Below are positions 44,237 through 53,433 of a stretch of DNA of 64,000 bases, piece after piece. Below the pieces are notes generated by a model that worked only from the letters and a program-made list of their open reading frames with translations, was not told the origin of the DNA and ran no database searches. Position 1 is the stretch's first letter. Every line of letters starts with the position of its first letter. The position numbers and the translations under genes are program-made. This stretch comes from Bradyrhizobium ottawaense (GTDB lineage: Bacteria > Pseudomonadota > Alphaproteobacteria > Rhizobiales > Xanthobacteraceae): the NCBI RefSeq assembly GCF_002278135.3, contig NZ_CP029425.2:3076001-3140000 (forward strand). Direction: 5' to 3'.

Positions 44237-46516
44237 ATGTCCGGTATCGTCCTCTCTTCGTCGGTTCGTCAGAACCTGCTCTCCCTCCAGTCCACCGCTG
44301 ATCTTCTCGCCACCACGCAGAGCCGTCTGTCGACCGGCAAGAGCGTCAACTCGGCCCTGGACAATCCCACCAACTTCTTCACCGCACAGTCGCTCGACAA
44401 CCGCGCCAGCGACATCAACAATCTGCTCGACGGCATCGCCAACGGTGTGCAAGTGCTGCAGGCTGCCAACACCGGCATCACCTCGCTGCAGAAGCTGATC
44501 GACAGCGCCAAGTCGATCGCCAATCAGGCGCTGCAGACCACGGTCGGCTACTCCACCAAGTCCAATGTCTCCACCAGCATCTCGGGCGCAACGGCGGCCG
44601 ACCTGCGTGGCACGACTTCGTTCGCCAGCGCGACGGCGAGCAGCAACGTGGTGTATAACGGCGCGGCGGGCGGCACCACGGCGGCGAGCGGCACCACGAC
44701 CCTCGGCGCCACCATCGGTTCCTTCACGGGCACTGCGGGCACGGCCGGCGACGGCACCACGGCCCTGACCGGCGCCATCACCCTGATCGCCACCAACGGC
44801 ACCACCGCCACCGGCCTGGCCAGCAACGCCCAGCCCGCCGACGGCGACACGCTGACCGTGAACGGCAAGACCATCACCTTCCGCTCCGGCTCTGCTCCGG
44901 CCTCGACTGGCGTTGCGTCCGGCTCGGGCGTCAGCGGCAACCTCGTCACCGACGGCAGCGGCAACACCACTGTCTATCTCGGCACGGCGGGCACGCCGGC
45001 TGCGACCGTCAGCGATCTGTTGACCGCGGTCGATCTGGCCAGCGGCGTCAAGACGGCATCCATCACCGCGGGTGCTGCGACGCTCGCCACCAGCTTCAAC
45101 CAGACCGCTTCGAGCGTTGGTGCCGGCGCCGTCACGCTGAAGAGCTCGACGGGTGCGGATCTGAGCGTCACCGGCAAGGCCGACCTGCTCAAGTCTCTCG
45201 GCCTGACCACGTCTGTGGGCGGCGGCAACGCCACCGTGAGCGTCAACCGGACCACGAGCTCGGGCTCGCTCGGTGCGACGATCGCGGACGGTTCGACGCT
45301 GAACGTCGACGGTCACGTCATCACCTTCAAGAACGCGCCGATCCCGGGTTCGACCGGTGCTCCGAGCGTTCCGAGCGGGTATGGTGCGAACGGCAACGTT
45401 CTCACTGACGGCGCCGGCAACTCGACGGTCTATCTGCAGGGCGGCACGATCAACGACGTGCTGAAGGCGATCGACCTTGCCACCGGCGTGCAGACCGCGA
45501 CGGTCAATGCCAACGGCACCGCGACGCTTGCGACCGCCACCGGCCAGTCGAACTCGTTGATCAATGCTTCGGGTCAGCTCAAGATCTCGACCGGTGTCAA
45601 TGCCGATCTGTCGATCACCGGCACCGGCAACGCGTTAAATGCGCTTGGCTTCGCCGGCAACACCGGGACCTCGACCGCCTTCACCGCGGCGCGCACCTCG
45701 GGCGTCGGCGGCATCACCGGCAAGACCTTGACCTTCTCGTCCTTCAACGGCGGCACGGCGGTCAGCGCCACCTTCGGCGACGGCACCAACGGCACGGTCA
45801 AGACGCTCGATCAGCTCAACACGAAGCTTCAGGCCAACAACCTGACGGCGACGATCGACGCCAACGGCCTGCTGACGGTCTCGACCACCAACGACTACGC
45901 GTCCTCGACCATCGGTTCGAACGCCGCGGGTGGTGCGATCGGCGGCACGCTGACCACGGCGCTGACGTTCTCGACGGCTTCCAGCCCCGTCCAGGATACG
46001 GTTGCGCAGACCTCGCGTGCGAATCTCGTCAACCAGTACAACAACATCCTCCAGCAGATCGATTCGACTGCTCAGGACTCCTCGTTCAACGGTGTCAACC
46101 TCTTGAACGGCGACCAGCTCAAGCTGGTGTTCGACGAGACCGCCAAGTCGAGCCTGAGCATCACGGGCGTGACCTACAACTCCAAGGGTCTGGGCCTCGC
46201 TGCGTTGACCAGCGGTGTCGACTTCATCGACAACGCTGCCACCAACAAGGTGCTCACGAACCTGAACTCCGCCTCGAGCACGCTCCGTTCGGAAGCCTCG
46301 GCTCTGGGCTCGAACCTGACCATCGTGCAGGTTCGTCAGGACTTCAACAAGAACCTGATCAACGTGCTGCAGACCGGTTCGTCCAACCTCACGCTGGCCG
46401 ACACCAACGTCGAGGCGGCCAACAGCCAGGCGCTGTCGACCCGCCAGTCGATCGCGGTCTCCGCGCTGTCGCTGGCCAACCAGTCGCAGCAGAGCGTGCT
46501 GCAGCTGCTCCGCTAA
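44237..46516 (+). CDS. Flagellin 2 of four tandem copies
   Basis: The 759-residue product is collinear with flagellin 1 without gaps. From about residue 140 to 430 the two proteins differ at only a handful of positions and the DNA is almost identical even at silent sites. The ends and the last third differ more (for example TATAQDSSFNG-like and VVQVRQDFNK/IVQVRQDFNK variants). It has the same D0/D1 signature and the same two central modules. The start follows AGAAGGGTAACACTCA. It has its own promoter region and its own terminator. Confidence 0.93.
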   Translation: MSGIVLSSSVRQNLLSLQSTADLLATTQSRLSTGKSVNSALDNPTNFFTAQSLDNRASDINNLLDGIANGVQVLQAANTGITSLQKLIDSAKSIANQALQTTVGYSTKSNVSTSISGATAADLRGTTSFASATASSNVVYNGAAGGTTAASGTTTLGATIGSFTGTAGTAGDGTTALTGAITLIATNGTTATGLASNAQPADGDTLTVNGKTITFRSGSAPASTGVASGSGVSGNLVTDGSGNTTVYLGTAGTPAATVSDLLTAVDLASGVKTASITAGAATLATSFNQTASSVGAGAVTLKSSTGADLSVTGKADLLKSLGLTTSVGGGNATVSVNRTTSSGSLGATIADGSTLNVDGHVITFKNAPIPGSTGAPSVPSGYGANGNVLTDGAGNSTVYLQGGTINDVLKAIDLATGVQTATVNANGTATLATATGQSNSLINASGQLKISTGVNADLSITGTGNALNALGFAGNTGTSTAFTAARTSGVGGITGKTLTFSSFNGGTAVSATFGDGTNGTVKTLDQLNTKLQANNLTATIDANGLLTVSTTNDYASSTIGSNAAGGAIGGTLTTALTFSTASSPVQDTVAQTSRANLVNQYNNILQQIDSTAQDSSFNGVNLLNGDQLKLVFDETAKSSLSITGVTYNSKGLGLAALTSGVDFIDNAATNKVLTNLNSASSTLRSEASALGSNLTIVQVRQDFNKNLINVLQTGSSNLTLADTNVEAANSQALSTRQSIAVSALSLANQSQQSVLQLLR

Positions 46517-46544
46517 CAAGCGGACGACATCGCAAGACGTTAGG

Positions 46545-46577
46545 GCGGCGGGGCCTCGGCCCCGCCGCTTTTTTGTT
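46545..46577 (+). terminator. Terminator of flagellin 2
   Basis: GCGGCGGGGC-CTCG-GCCCCGCCGC is a perfect 10-bp stem followed by six T residues. Confidence 0.92.
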
Positions 46578-46839
46578 GATCGCCCGAGGTTTTGAGAGGG
46601 CAGATGACGCTCCGAAAAGTAACCAGCGGTTATGGTTAATGGAGCGTAAGCGCAAAGAATTGCCAATGATTTCAGGCTGATTGCCATCTCGCTCCGCGCG
46701 TCCCGCCCGCTCATGGTGAACCGGCGCTTACGCAGGCGATGCTCGTTTCACCCTTTGTTAGCCATGTCGCGGCACGCTGGCCCCGTCACTCGATCCGAAG
46801 CGATCGAACGAAGACGCGTAAGCCAGAAGGGTAAGAGTC
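46578..46839 (+). promoter_or_regulatory. Promoter and leader of flagellin 3
   Basis: TAACC-AGC-GGTTA (46620-46632) overlaps ATGGTTAA (46632-46639), the reverse of the CtrA 8-mer TTAACCAT. CCCTTTGTTAGCCATG near 46751-46766 and the leader end CCAGAAGGGTAAG resemble those of flagellins 1 and 2. Confidence 0.5.
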
Positions 46840-49119
46840 ATGTCAGGTATTGTTCTCTCTGCGTCGGTTCGTCAGAACCTCCTCTCTCTCCAGTCCACCG
46901 CCGACCTCCTCGCCACCACACAGAACCGTCTGTCGACCGGCAAGAGCGTCAATTCGGCCCTGGACAATCCCACCAACTTCTTCACGGCACAGTCGCTCGA
47001 CAACCGCGCCAGCGACATCAACAATCTGCTCGACGGCATCGCCAACGGCGTGCAGGTGCTTCAGGCCGCCAACACCGGCCTGACCTCGCTGCAGAAGCTG
47101 ATCGACAGCGCCAAGTCGATCGCCAATCAGGCGCTGCAGACCACGGTCGGCTACTCCACCAAGTCCAACGTCTCCACCACGATCGCCGGCGCGACGGCGG
47201 CCGACCTGCGCGGCACGACGAGCTTCGCCAGCGCGACCGCGAGCAGCAACGTGCTGTATAACGGCACGGCCGGCGGCACCACGGCGGCGAACGGCACCAC
47301 GACGCTCGGCGCCACCATCGGCACCTTCACGGGCACTGCGGGAACGGCCGGCGACGGCACCACGGCCCTGACCGGCGCCATCACCCTGATCGCCACCAAC
47401 GGCACGACCGCCACCGGCCTGCTCGGCAACGCCCAGCCCGCCGACGGCGACACGCTGACCGTGAACGGCAAGACCATCACCTTCCGCTCCGGCTCTGCTC
47501 CGGCGTCGACTGGCGTTCCGTCCGGCTCGGGCGTCAGCGGCAACCTCGTCACCGACGGCAACGGCAACACCACGGTCTATCTCGGCACGGCGGGCACGCC
47601 GGCTGCGACCGTCAGCGATCTGTTGACCGCGGTCGATCTGGCCAGCGGCGTCAAGACGGCATCCATCACCGCGGGTGCTGCGACGCTCGCCACCAGCTTC
47701 AACCAGACCGCTTCGAGCGTTGGTGCCGGCGCCGTCACGCTGAAGAGCTCGACGGGCGCGGATCTGAGCGTCACCGGCAAGGCCGACCTGCTCAAGTCTC
47801 TCGGCCTGACCACATCTTCGGGTGCAGGCAATGCCAGCTTGAACGTCAACCGGACTACGACCGCGGGCTCGCTGGGTGCGACCATCGCGGATGGTTCGAC
47901 GCTGAACGTCGACGGCCACGTCATCATCTTCAAGAACGCGCCGACCCCGGGCACGACCGGAGCTCCGAGCGTTCCGAGCGGGTATGGTGCGAACGGCAAC
48001 GTCGTCACGGACGGCAACGGCAACTCGACGGTCTATCTGCAGGGCGGTACGGTCAATGACGTGCTGAAGGCGATCGACCTTGCCACAGGCGTGCAGACCG
48101 CGACGATCAACGCCAGCGGCGTCGCGGCGCTTTCGACCGCCACCGGCCAGTCGAACTCGACGATCAACACGTCCGGCCAGCTCAAGATCTCGACCGGCAT
48201 CAACGCCGACCTGTCGATCACCGGCACCGGCAACGCGCTGAACGTGTTCGGCCTCGCCGGCAACACCGGAAACGCAACGGCCTTCTCCGCCGCCCGCACC
48301 TCCGGTATCGGCGGCCTCAGCGGCAAGACCTTGACCTTCTCCTCCTTCAATGGTGGCACGGCGGTCAACGTCACCTTCGGCGACGGTACCAACGGCACGG
48401 TCAAGACGCTCGATCAGCTCAACACGAAGCTTCAGGCCAACAACCTCGCGGCGACGATCGACGCCAACGGCCTGCTGACGATCACGGCGTCCAATGACTA
48501 CGCCTCATCCACGCTCGGCTCCACGGCCGCCGGCGGTGCGATCGGCGGCACGCTCACTTCAGCGCTGACGTTCTCGACGGCTTCCACCCCCGTGCAGGAT
48601 GCGGTCGCACAGACGGCGCGTGCCAATCTGGTGTCTCAGTACAACAACATCCTGAACCAGATCGACACGACCTCGCAGGACTCCTCGTTCAACGGCGTCA
48701 ACCTCCTGAACGGCGACCAGCTCAAGCTGGTGTTCGACGAGACCGGCAAGTCGAGCCTGAACATCACCGGCGTGACCTACAACTCCAAGGGTCTGGGCCT
48801 CGCCGCGCTGACCGTCGGTGTCGACTTCATCGACAACGCGGCGTCCAACCGGGTGCTGACCAATCTGAACGCGGCGTCGAGCACGCTGCGCTCGGAAGCC
48901 TCGAGCCTCGGTTCGAACCTCTCGGTCGTGCAGATCCGTCAGGACTTCAACAAGAACCTGATCAACGTGCTGCAGACCGGCTCGTCCAACCTGACCCTGG
49001 CCGACACCAACGTCGAGGCGGCCAACAGCCAGGCGCTGTCGACCCGCCAGTCCATCGCGGTCTCCGCGCTGTCGCTGGCCAACACCTCGCAGCAGAGCGT
49101 GCTCCAGCTGCTTCGCTAA
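46840..49119 (+). CDS. Flagellin 3 of four tandem copies
   Basis: The 759-residue product has the same layout as flagellins 1 and 2. The first half, including the GDTLTVNGKTITFRSG module and the following 100 residues, is nearly identical to both. The second module onward diverges (TTSSGAGNASLNVNRTT, ALNVFGLAGNTGNA). It uses LANTSQQSVLQLLR at the end where the others have LANQSQQ. It should be part of the same filament. The start follows GAAGGGTAAGAGTC. A CtrA-half site lies upstream. Confidence 0.93.
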   Translation: MSGIVLSASVRQNLLSLQSTADLLATTQNRLSTGKSVNSALDNPTNFFTAQSLDNRASDINNLLDGIANGVQVLQAANTGLTSLQKLIDSAKSIANQALQTTVGYSTKSNVSTTIAGATAADLRGTTSFASATASSNVLYNGTAGGTTAANGTTTLGATIGTFTGTAGTAGDGTTALTGAITLIATNGTTATGLLGNAQPADGDTLTVNGKTITFRSGSAPASTGVPSGSGVSGNLVTDGNGNTTVYLGTAGTPAATVSDLLTAVDLASGVKTASITAGAATLATSFNQTASSVGAGAVTLKSSTGADLSVTGKADLLKSLGLTTSSGAGNASLNVNRTTTAGSLGATIADGSTLNVDGHVIIFKNAPTPGTTGAPSVPSGYGANGNVVTDGNGNSTVYLQGGTVNDVLKAIDLATGVQTATINASGVAALSTATGQSNSTINTSGQLKISTGINADLSITGTGNALNVFGLAGNTGNATAFSAARTSGIGGLSGKTLTFSSFNGGTAVNVTFGDGTNGTVKTLDQLNTKLQANNLAATIDANGLLTITASNDYASSTLGSTAAGGAIGGTLTSALTFSTASTPVQDAVAQTARANLVSQYNNILNQIDTTSQDSSFNGVNLLNGDQLKLVFDETGKSSLNITGVTYNSKGLGLAALTVGVDFIDNAASNRVLTNLNAASSTLRSEASSLGSNLSVVQIRQDFNKNLINVLQTGSSNLTLADTNVEAANSQALSTRQSIAVSALSLANTSQQSVLQLLR

Positions 49120-49148
49120 TAAGCGACTGAAATCACTAAGTAAATTGG

Positions 49149-49181
49149 GCGGCGGGGCTATCTGTCCCGCCGCTCTTTTTT
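49149..49181 (+). terminator. Terminator of flagellin 3
   Basis: GCGGCGGG pairs with CCCGCCGC across 9 bases, followed by TCTTTTTT. Confidence 0.88.
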
Positions 49182-49228
49182 GCGTCCGGAGACGGGCAGG
49201 GGCGTTCATCGGCCATTAACCCTATCCC

Positions 49229-49247
49229 TTAAACCGGCGTTAACCAT
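49229..49247. promoter_or_regulatory. CtrA-type binding site before flagellin 4
   Basis: TTAA (49229-49232), seven bases, then TTAAC (49240-49244), continuing to TTAACCAT (49240-49247), is a full consensus match about 90 bases before the start codon. Confidence 0.7.
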
Positions 49248-49271
49248 ACTTTAAAGGAGACCCCCTAAGAC

Positions 49272-49287
49272 TGGACAAAAGCCCGCT
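49272..49287 (+). promoter_or_regulatory. Candidate sigma-54 promoter of flagellin 4
   Basis: TGGACAAAAGCCCGCT has GG (49273-49274) and GC (49285-49286) ten bases apart, about 50 bases before the start codon. The match outside GG/GC is moderate. Confidence 0.45.
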
Positions 49288-49337
49288 TTGCAGACCGCGC
49301 GGCCGATTCGTATCCGGTTCAAGAGGAAGACTCGCCA

Positions 49338-51626
49338 ATGTCCAACATCGTTCTCTCGGCGTCCGTTCGCCAGAACCTGTTGTCGCTGCAGTCGACGGCC
49401 GACTTGCTGGCCACGACGCAGGAGCGGCTGTCGACCGGCAAGAAGGTCAACACCGCGCTCGACAATCCCACCAACTTCTTCACGGCGCAGGGGCTCGACA
49501 ACCGGGCGAGCGACATCAGCAACCTGCTCGATGGCATCAACAACGGTGTCCAGGTGCTGCAGGCCGCCAACACCGGCATCACCTCGCTGCAGAAGCTGAT
49601 CGACAGCGCGAAATCGATCGCCAACCAGGCGCTGCAGACCACGGTCGGCTATTCCACCAAGTCGAACGTCTCCACCACCATTCCCGGTGCGACGCCGGCC
49701 GACCTGCGCGGCACGACCTCCTATGCGAGCGCGACCGCCAAGAGCAACGTGCTTTATACCGGTGCTGCCGGTGGCACGACCCCGGTCACCGGGACTGCGG
49801 CGCTCGGCGCGTCGCTGGGTTCAAGCGCGGGTACGGTGGTCGGGTTCGCCGCGACGGCGGCCGACGGCACCACCGCACTCTCCGGCACCGCCACACTGGT
49901 CGGCACCACCGCATCCACCACATTCGGGAGTGCGCCTGCGGATGGCGACACCATCACGGTGAACGGCAAGACCATCACCTTCCGCACCGGCATCGCTCCG
50001 AGCACGCAACCGACCGGCTGGGGCCTCGACGCCAGCGGGCATATCGCCACCGACGGCAACGGCAATTCGATCGTCTATGAGGGAACGGCGGCTGCGCCCG
50101 GTGCGACCATCAACGACGTCCTCAGCGCGATCGACCTCGCCAGCGGCGTCAAGACCGCCACGATCAGCGCGAGCGCGGCGACCATCGCGGTCAGCGGTTC
50201 GGCGGGTCCCGTCGGTACGCTTCAGGTGGCATCGTCCATCACGGCGGGCGCTGTTACATTGAAGAGCTCGACCGGCGCCGATCTGAGCGTGACGGGCAAG
50301 GCCGACTTCCTCAACAAGCTCGGTCTGACCGCGGCGACCGGCGCAGGCAATGCGAGCGTGACCGCGAACCGGTCGACGACCGCCGGCTCGCTCGGCTCTC
50401 TCGTTCAGGACGGCTCGACGCTCAATATCGACGGTCACACCATCACGTTCAAGAACGCGCAGACGCCGCAATCGGCGGCGAGCGTCACGTCGGGTGGCGT
50501 CAGCGGCAACATCGTCACCGACGGCAACGGCAACTCGACGGTCTATATCCAGAGCGCGACGCTGACCGACCTGCTCAACGCGGTCGACCTTGCCACTGGC
50601 GTCAAGACCGCGAGCATCTTCAACGGCGCGGCGGCGCTGTCGACCACCGCGGGCCAGATCCCGTCGTCGGTCAACAGCAGCGGTCAGCTTGCGCTCTCCA
50701 CCGGCATCAACGCCGATCTCTCGATCACCGGCACGGGCAACGCGCTCAGCGCGTTCGGTCTCAGCGGCAACACGGGAACGGCGACCGCCTTCACCGCTGC
50801 GCGGACCTCCGGTGTTGGCGGTGTCAGCGGCAAGACTCTGACCTTCTCCTCCTTCAACGGCGGTACGCCGGTGAACGTCACCTTCGGCGACGGCACCAAC
50901 GGTACGGTCAAGACGCTCGACCAGCTCAATGTGCAGCTGCAGGCCAACCACCTGACGGCGACGATCGACGCCAACGGCGTGCTGACGGTCACCACCGTCA
51001 ACGAATACGCCTCCTCGACCCTTGGCTCGACTGCCGCGGGCGGCGCGGTCGGTGGTACGCTCACCGGCGTGCTCGCCTTTACCACTGCACAGCCGCCGGT
51101 TCAGGATCCCGTCGCGCAGACGGCGCGTTCGAGCCTGGTCAGCCAGTTCAACAACATCCTGGCGCAGATCGACACGACGTCGCAGGACTCGTCCTTCAAC
51201 GGCATCAACCTGCTCAACGGCGACACGCTGAAGCTGGTCTTCAACGAAACCGGCAGCTCCACGCTCGGCATCAACGGCGTCGTGTTCAACGCGGCCGGCC
51301 TCGGCCTCAGCAATCTCGTTCCCGGCACGGACTTCATCGACAACGGCGCCACCAACAAGGTGCTGGCCAGCCTGAATGCCGCCTCGAGCAGGCTGCGCTC
51401 GGAAGGATCTTCGCTCGGTTCGAACCTCTCGATCGTGCAGGTGCGTCAGGACTTCTCCAAGAACCTGATCAACGTGCTGCAGACCGGCTCGTCGAATCTG
51501 ACCCTCGCCGACACCAACGAGGAAGCGGCCAACAGCCAGGCGCTGTCGACCCGCCAGTCGATCGCGGTGTCCGCGCTGTCGCTGGCCAACCAGTCGCAAC
51601 AGAGCGTGCTGCAGCTGCTCCGCTAA
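49338..51626 (+). CDS. Flagellin 4, the most divergent copy
   Basis: The 762-residue product has the same D0/D1 ends (SNIVLSASVRQNLLSLQ, LSTGKKVNTALDNPTNFF and the shared C terminus) but its centre differs from copies 1-3. It has GDTITVNGKTITFRTGIAP and GSTLNIDGHTITFKNAQTP modules with other loops and no long stretch of identical DNA. It lacks the CCAGAAGGGTAA leader and instead has AAGAGGAAGACTCGCC before ATG. It has CtrA-type and sigma-54-type sites of its own. It may be expressed at a different stage or place in the filament. Confidence 0.92.
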   Translation: MSNIVLSASVRQNLLSLQSTADLLATTQERLSTGKKVNTALDNPTNFFTAQGLDNRASDISNLLDGINNGVQVLQAANTGITSLQKLIDSAKSIANQALQTTVGYSTKSNVSTTIPGATPADLRGTTSYASATAKSNVLYTGAAGGTTPVTGTAALGASLGSSAGTVVGFAATAADGTTALSGTATLVGTTASTTFGSAPADGDTITVNGKTITFRTGIAPSTQPTGWGLDASGHIATDGNGNSIVYEGTAAAPGATINDVLSAIDLASGVKTATISASAATIAVSGSAGPVGTLQVASSITAGAVTLKSSTGADLSVTGKADFLNKLGLTAATGAGNASVTANRSTTAGSLGSLVQDGSTLNIDGHTITFKNAQTPQSAASVTSGGVSGNIVTDGNGNSTVYIQSATLTDLLNAVDLATGVKTASIFNGAAALSTTAGQIPSSVNSSGQLALSTGINADLSITGTGNALSAFGLSGNTGTATAFTAARTSGVGGVSGKTLTFSSFNGGTPVNVTFGDGTNGTVKTLDQLNVQLQANHLTATIDANGVLTVTTVNEYASSTLGSTAAGGAVGGTLTGVLAFTTAQPPVQDPVAQTARSSLVSQFNNILAQIDTTSQDSSFNGINLLNGDTLKLVFNETGSSTLGINGVVFNAAGLGLSNLVPGTDFIDNGATNKVLASLNAASSRLRSEGSSLGSNLSIVQVRQDFSKNLINVLQTGSSNLTLADTNEEAANSQALSTRQSIAVSALSLANQSQQSVLQLLR

Positions 51627-51659
51627 TCTCGCAGCGCAAGATCGCCACACGATATATCG

Positions 51660-51688
51660 CGGCGGGGCTAACGCTCCGCCGTTCTTTT
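51660..51688 (+). terminator. Terminator of flagellin 4
   Basis: CGGCGGGGC and GCTCCGCCG pair across TAAC with one mismatch, followed by TTCTTTT. Confidence 0.75.
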
Positions 51689-51878
51689 GAGGGAGATCGC
51701 TAGGACAAGATTAGCTGAGATCGACACGCATCACGCGAGCGAGTTTACATCGTGCGTGCGTGGATCTAGCGTTGCGCTGACGAAGAGCTCCGCGACCCGT
51801 AATTATCCGGAGTGCTTCCAAGCACACATGTAAGCAAATCTTAAGCGGTGCTGCCTAGGGTTGGGAAAGAAATCCTTA

Positions 51879-51894
51879 AGCGCGTCCAACGCGC
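51879..51894 (+). repeat. Short dyad before flaF
   Basis: GCGCGT-CCA-ACGCGC is a perfect dyad 25 bases before the flaF start. It could be an operator or an RNA hairpin near the ribosome site. Confidence 0.4.
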
Positions 51895-51918
51895 TAGGTA
51901 ACCTCCAGGGTGTGATTG

Positions 51919-52287
51919 ATGTCGAATTCCGCTGCCTCGGCTTACGCGCGCGTTGCAACGACCACTGCATCTCCTCGCGACATCGAGGCGCAGACCCTGC
52001 TCAAGGCCGCGAACAAGCTCCAGGATGCGGTGAACAACGCCGATCCGCTCAGCGAGCAGACCATGCAGGCGCTGATGTTCAACCGCAAGCTCTGGACCAT
52101 CTTCCTGAGCGAGGCGATGCGCGACAACAATCCGCAGCCGATCGACGTCCGGCAGAAGATCGCCAACATCAGCGTGTTCGTGCTGAGCCAGACCGCCGCG
52201 CTGCAGATGAGCCCGCAGTTCGATCACTTCCGTCCGCTGATCGAGATCAACCGCAATATCGCCGCGGGCCTGTCCGGGCGACCGTGA
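51919..52287 (+). CDS. flaF: Flagellar biosynthesis regulator FlaF
   Basis: The 122-residue product matches FlaF: AYARVATTTASPRDIEAQTLLKAANKLQ, MQALMFNRKLWTIFLSEAM, LPVDVRQKIANISVFVL-like segment (here PIDVRQKIANISVFVLSQT) and a short C-terminal tail. In Caulobacter FlaF works with FlbT to couple flagellin synthesis and export to hook assembly. The ATG at 51919 is preferred over a TTG one codon earlier. It lies directly after the flagellin array, with flbT at the other end. Confidence 0.92.
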   Translation: MSNSAASAYARVATTTASPRDIEAQTLLKAANKLQDAVNNADPLSEQTMQALMFNRKLWTIFLSEAMRDNNPQPIDVRQKIANISVFVLSQTAALQMSPQFDHFRPLIEINRNIAAGLSGRP

Positions 52288-52403
52288 CGGCGACTCGTGA
52301 TGGCCGCATCACGAGAATCCCAGACTAACTGTCCTTCGGAAACACGAATTTCGCGCTGACCGGTGCCGTCAGACGCAGAGCGTCGTTGCCGATCTCCCGA
52401 TCG

Positions 52404-52763
52404 TCAGGCGCTGACGTCCGTGCTGAGCGGACGCGAGGGCTCGGACTTCATATCCAATGCATGGAAATAGGCCCGCCGGCGCAGCATCGCTTCGTCAGGG
52501 AACTGGTTGACCACCGCTTCGGTCTTGTCGTTGACGACCTGGAAGACCATGGATGCCGACGCCTGGTCGAATACGACCTGGCGCGAGACGTTCTCGTGGT
52601 TCGGCAGATCGTTGCGCACGGGTGCGCTCGTATCCGTCGCGGCGACCGTCTGGTTCACCGGAAGATCGGTTTGCACAGCCTCGTTCGCCGCCGCATTGGA
52701 CGTCGTTACGATCTGCACGGGTGCCGGGATCCCCACCGGCCTGATGCTGAAATCTGTACTCAT
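52404..52763 (-). CDS. FlaG-like flagellar protein
   Basis: The 119-residue product has a variable N-terminal half rich in Ala, Thr, Val and Pro and a C-terminal half, SRQVVFDQASASMVFQVVNDKTEAVVNQFPDEAMLRRRAY, which follows the FlaG pattern (a strand, 'VVNDKTGEVVRQIPPEEML' in known members). FlaG proteins affect filament length. The family link is by pattern only. The gene lies on the opposite strand to flaF and in the same direction as the flgN-like gene. GGAGG lies just before the ATG at 52763. Confidence 0.6.
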   Translation of the reverse strand: MSTDFSIRPVGIPAPVQIVTTSNAAANEAVQTDLPVNQTVAATDTSAPVRNDLPNHENVSRQVVFDQASASMVFQVVNDKTEAVVNQFPDEAMLRRRAYFHALDMKSEPSRPLSTDVSA

Positions 52764-52927
52764 GGCAGCCTCCTGGTTGCCTAACGTGAGTCAAATCCCA
52801 ACCCCTCTAATAACGCAACCATGGAACACCAGGACTGAAGACCCGGTAAGGAAACGTGACTAACCGCGCGACGATTTCGCCGCGCGGTTTTTCGTAAAAT
52901 TGTCGGTTGTTTTTGTGCGCGCCCAGC

Positions 52928-53422
52928 TCAGAGCGAGCGGCTGACCGCGAGCGGCGTGATGTGACGCGGACCAGGAGCTGCGCGGCGACCTGCGGCAGTA
53001 TAGGTGTTCGGCACGTTGCGCTTCTGGATCTCGGCATTGACGCCGCGCACGACGCTTTCGGAGACGGCGTGCGCGGTCGCGAGCACGGTGAGATTGACCT
53101 GCAGCATCGCGCGGAACGCATCGTGATGCCGGTGCAGCGTCGAGAGCAGCTCCGGCGCGGATTTCGCGAGCTGTGCCTGGTTCGCCTTCAACTGGCTGAC
53201 GGCGCCGACATAGTTTCGCGACAGCTCCTGCTTCTTGCTCTCGAGCGTCATCGCCTCGCGGACCTTGCCGGCGCGAACGAGCTCGGTCTCGCGCTCGATC
53301 AGTCCGAGCAGGGCGCTCATCGCGTCCATCAGGTCTTCGGCGAGCTTGCGCGCCTCGGCGCTGCCGGGCGCGGTGTTCGGGCGCTGTTGCAGCTGCTGAC
53401 GTGAGGCGTTGAAATGGTTCAT
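52928..53422 (-). CDS. FlgN-like flagellar protein
   Basis: The 164-residue mostly helical protein has a heptad-rich region (DLMDAMSALLGLIERETELVRAGK, then LESKKQELSRNYVGAVSQLKANQAQL) that follows the FlgN/FliT export-chaperone pattern. FlgN escorts FlgK and FlgL to the export gate. The start at 53422 lies 11 bases after the flgJ-like gene, so it is in the flgI operon. The conserved Ala/Arg-rich C-terminal 30 residues are unlike FlgN of enterics. The assignment rests on pattern and context. Confidence 0.65.
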   Translation of the reverse strand: MNHFNASRQQLQQRPNTAPGSAEARKLAEDLMDAMSALLGLIERETELVRAGKVREAMTLESKKQELSRNYVGAVSQLKANQAQLAKSAPELLSTLHRHHDAFRAMLQVNLTVLATAHAVSESVVRGVNAEIQKRNVPNTYTAAGRRAAPGPRHITPLAVSRSL

Positions 53423-53433
53423 CTCGTTTGACC

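Noticed and set aside
46713..47261. Plus-strand frame overlapping the start of flagellin 3
   Set aside because: Gln/Arg-rich translation, out of frame with the clear flagellin gene.
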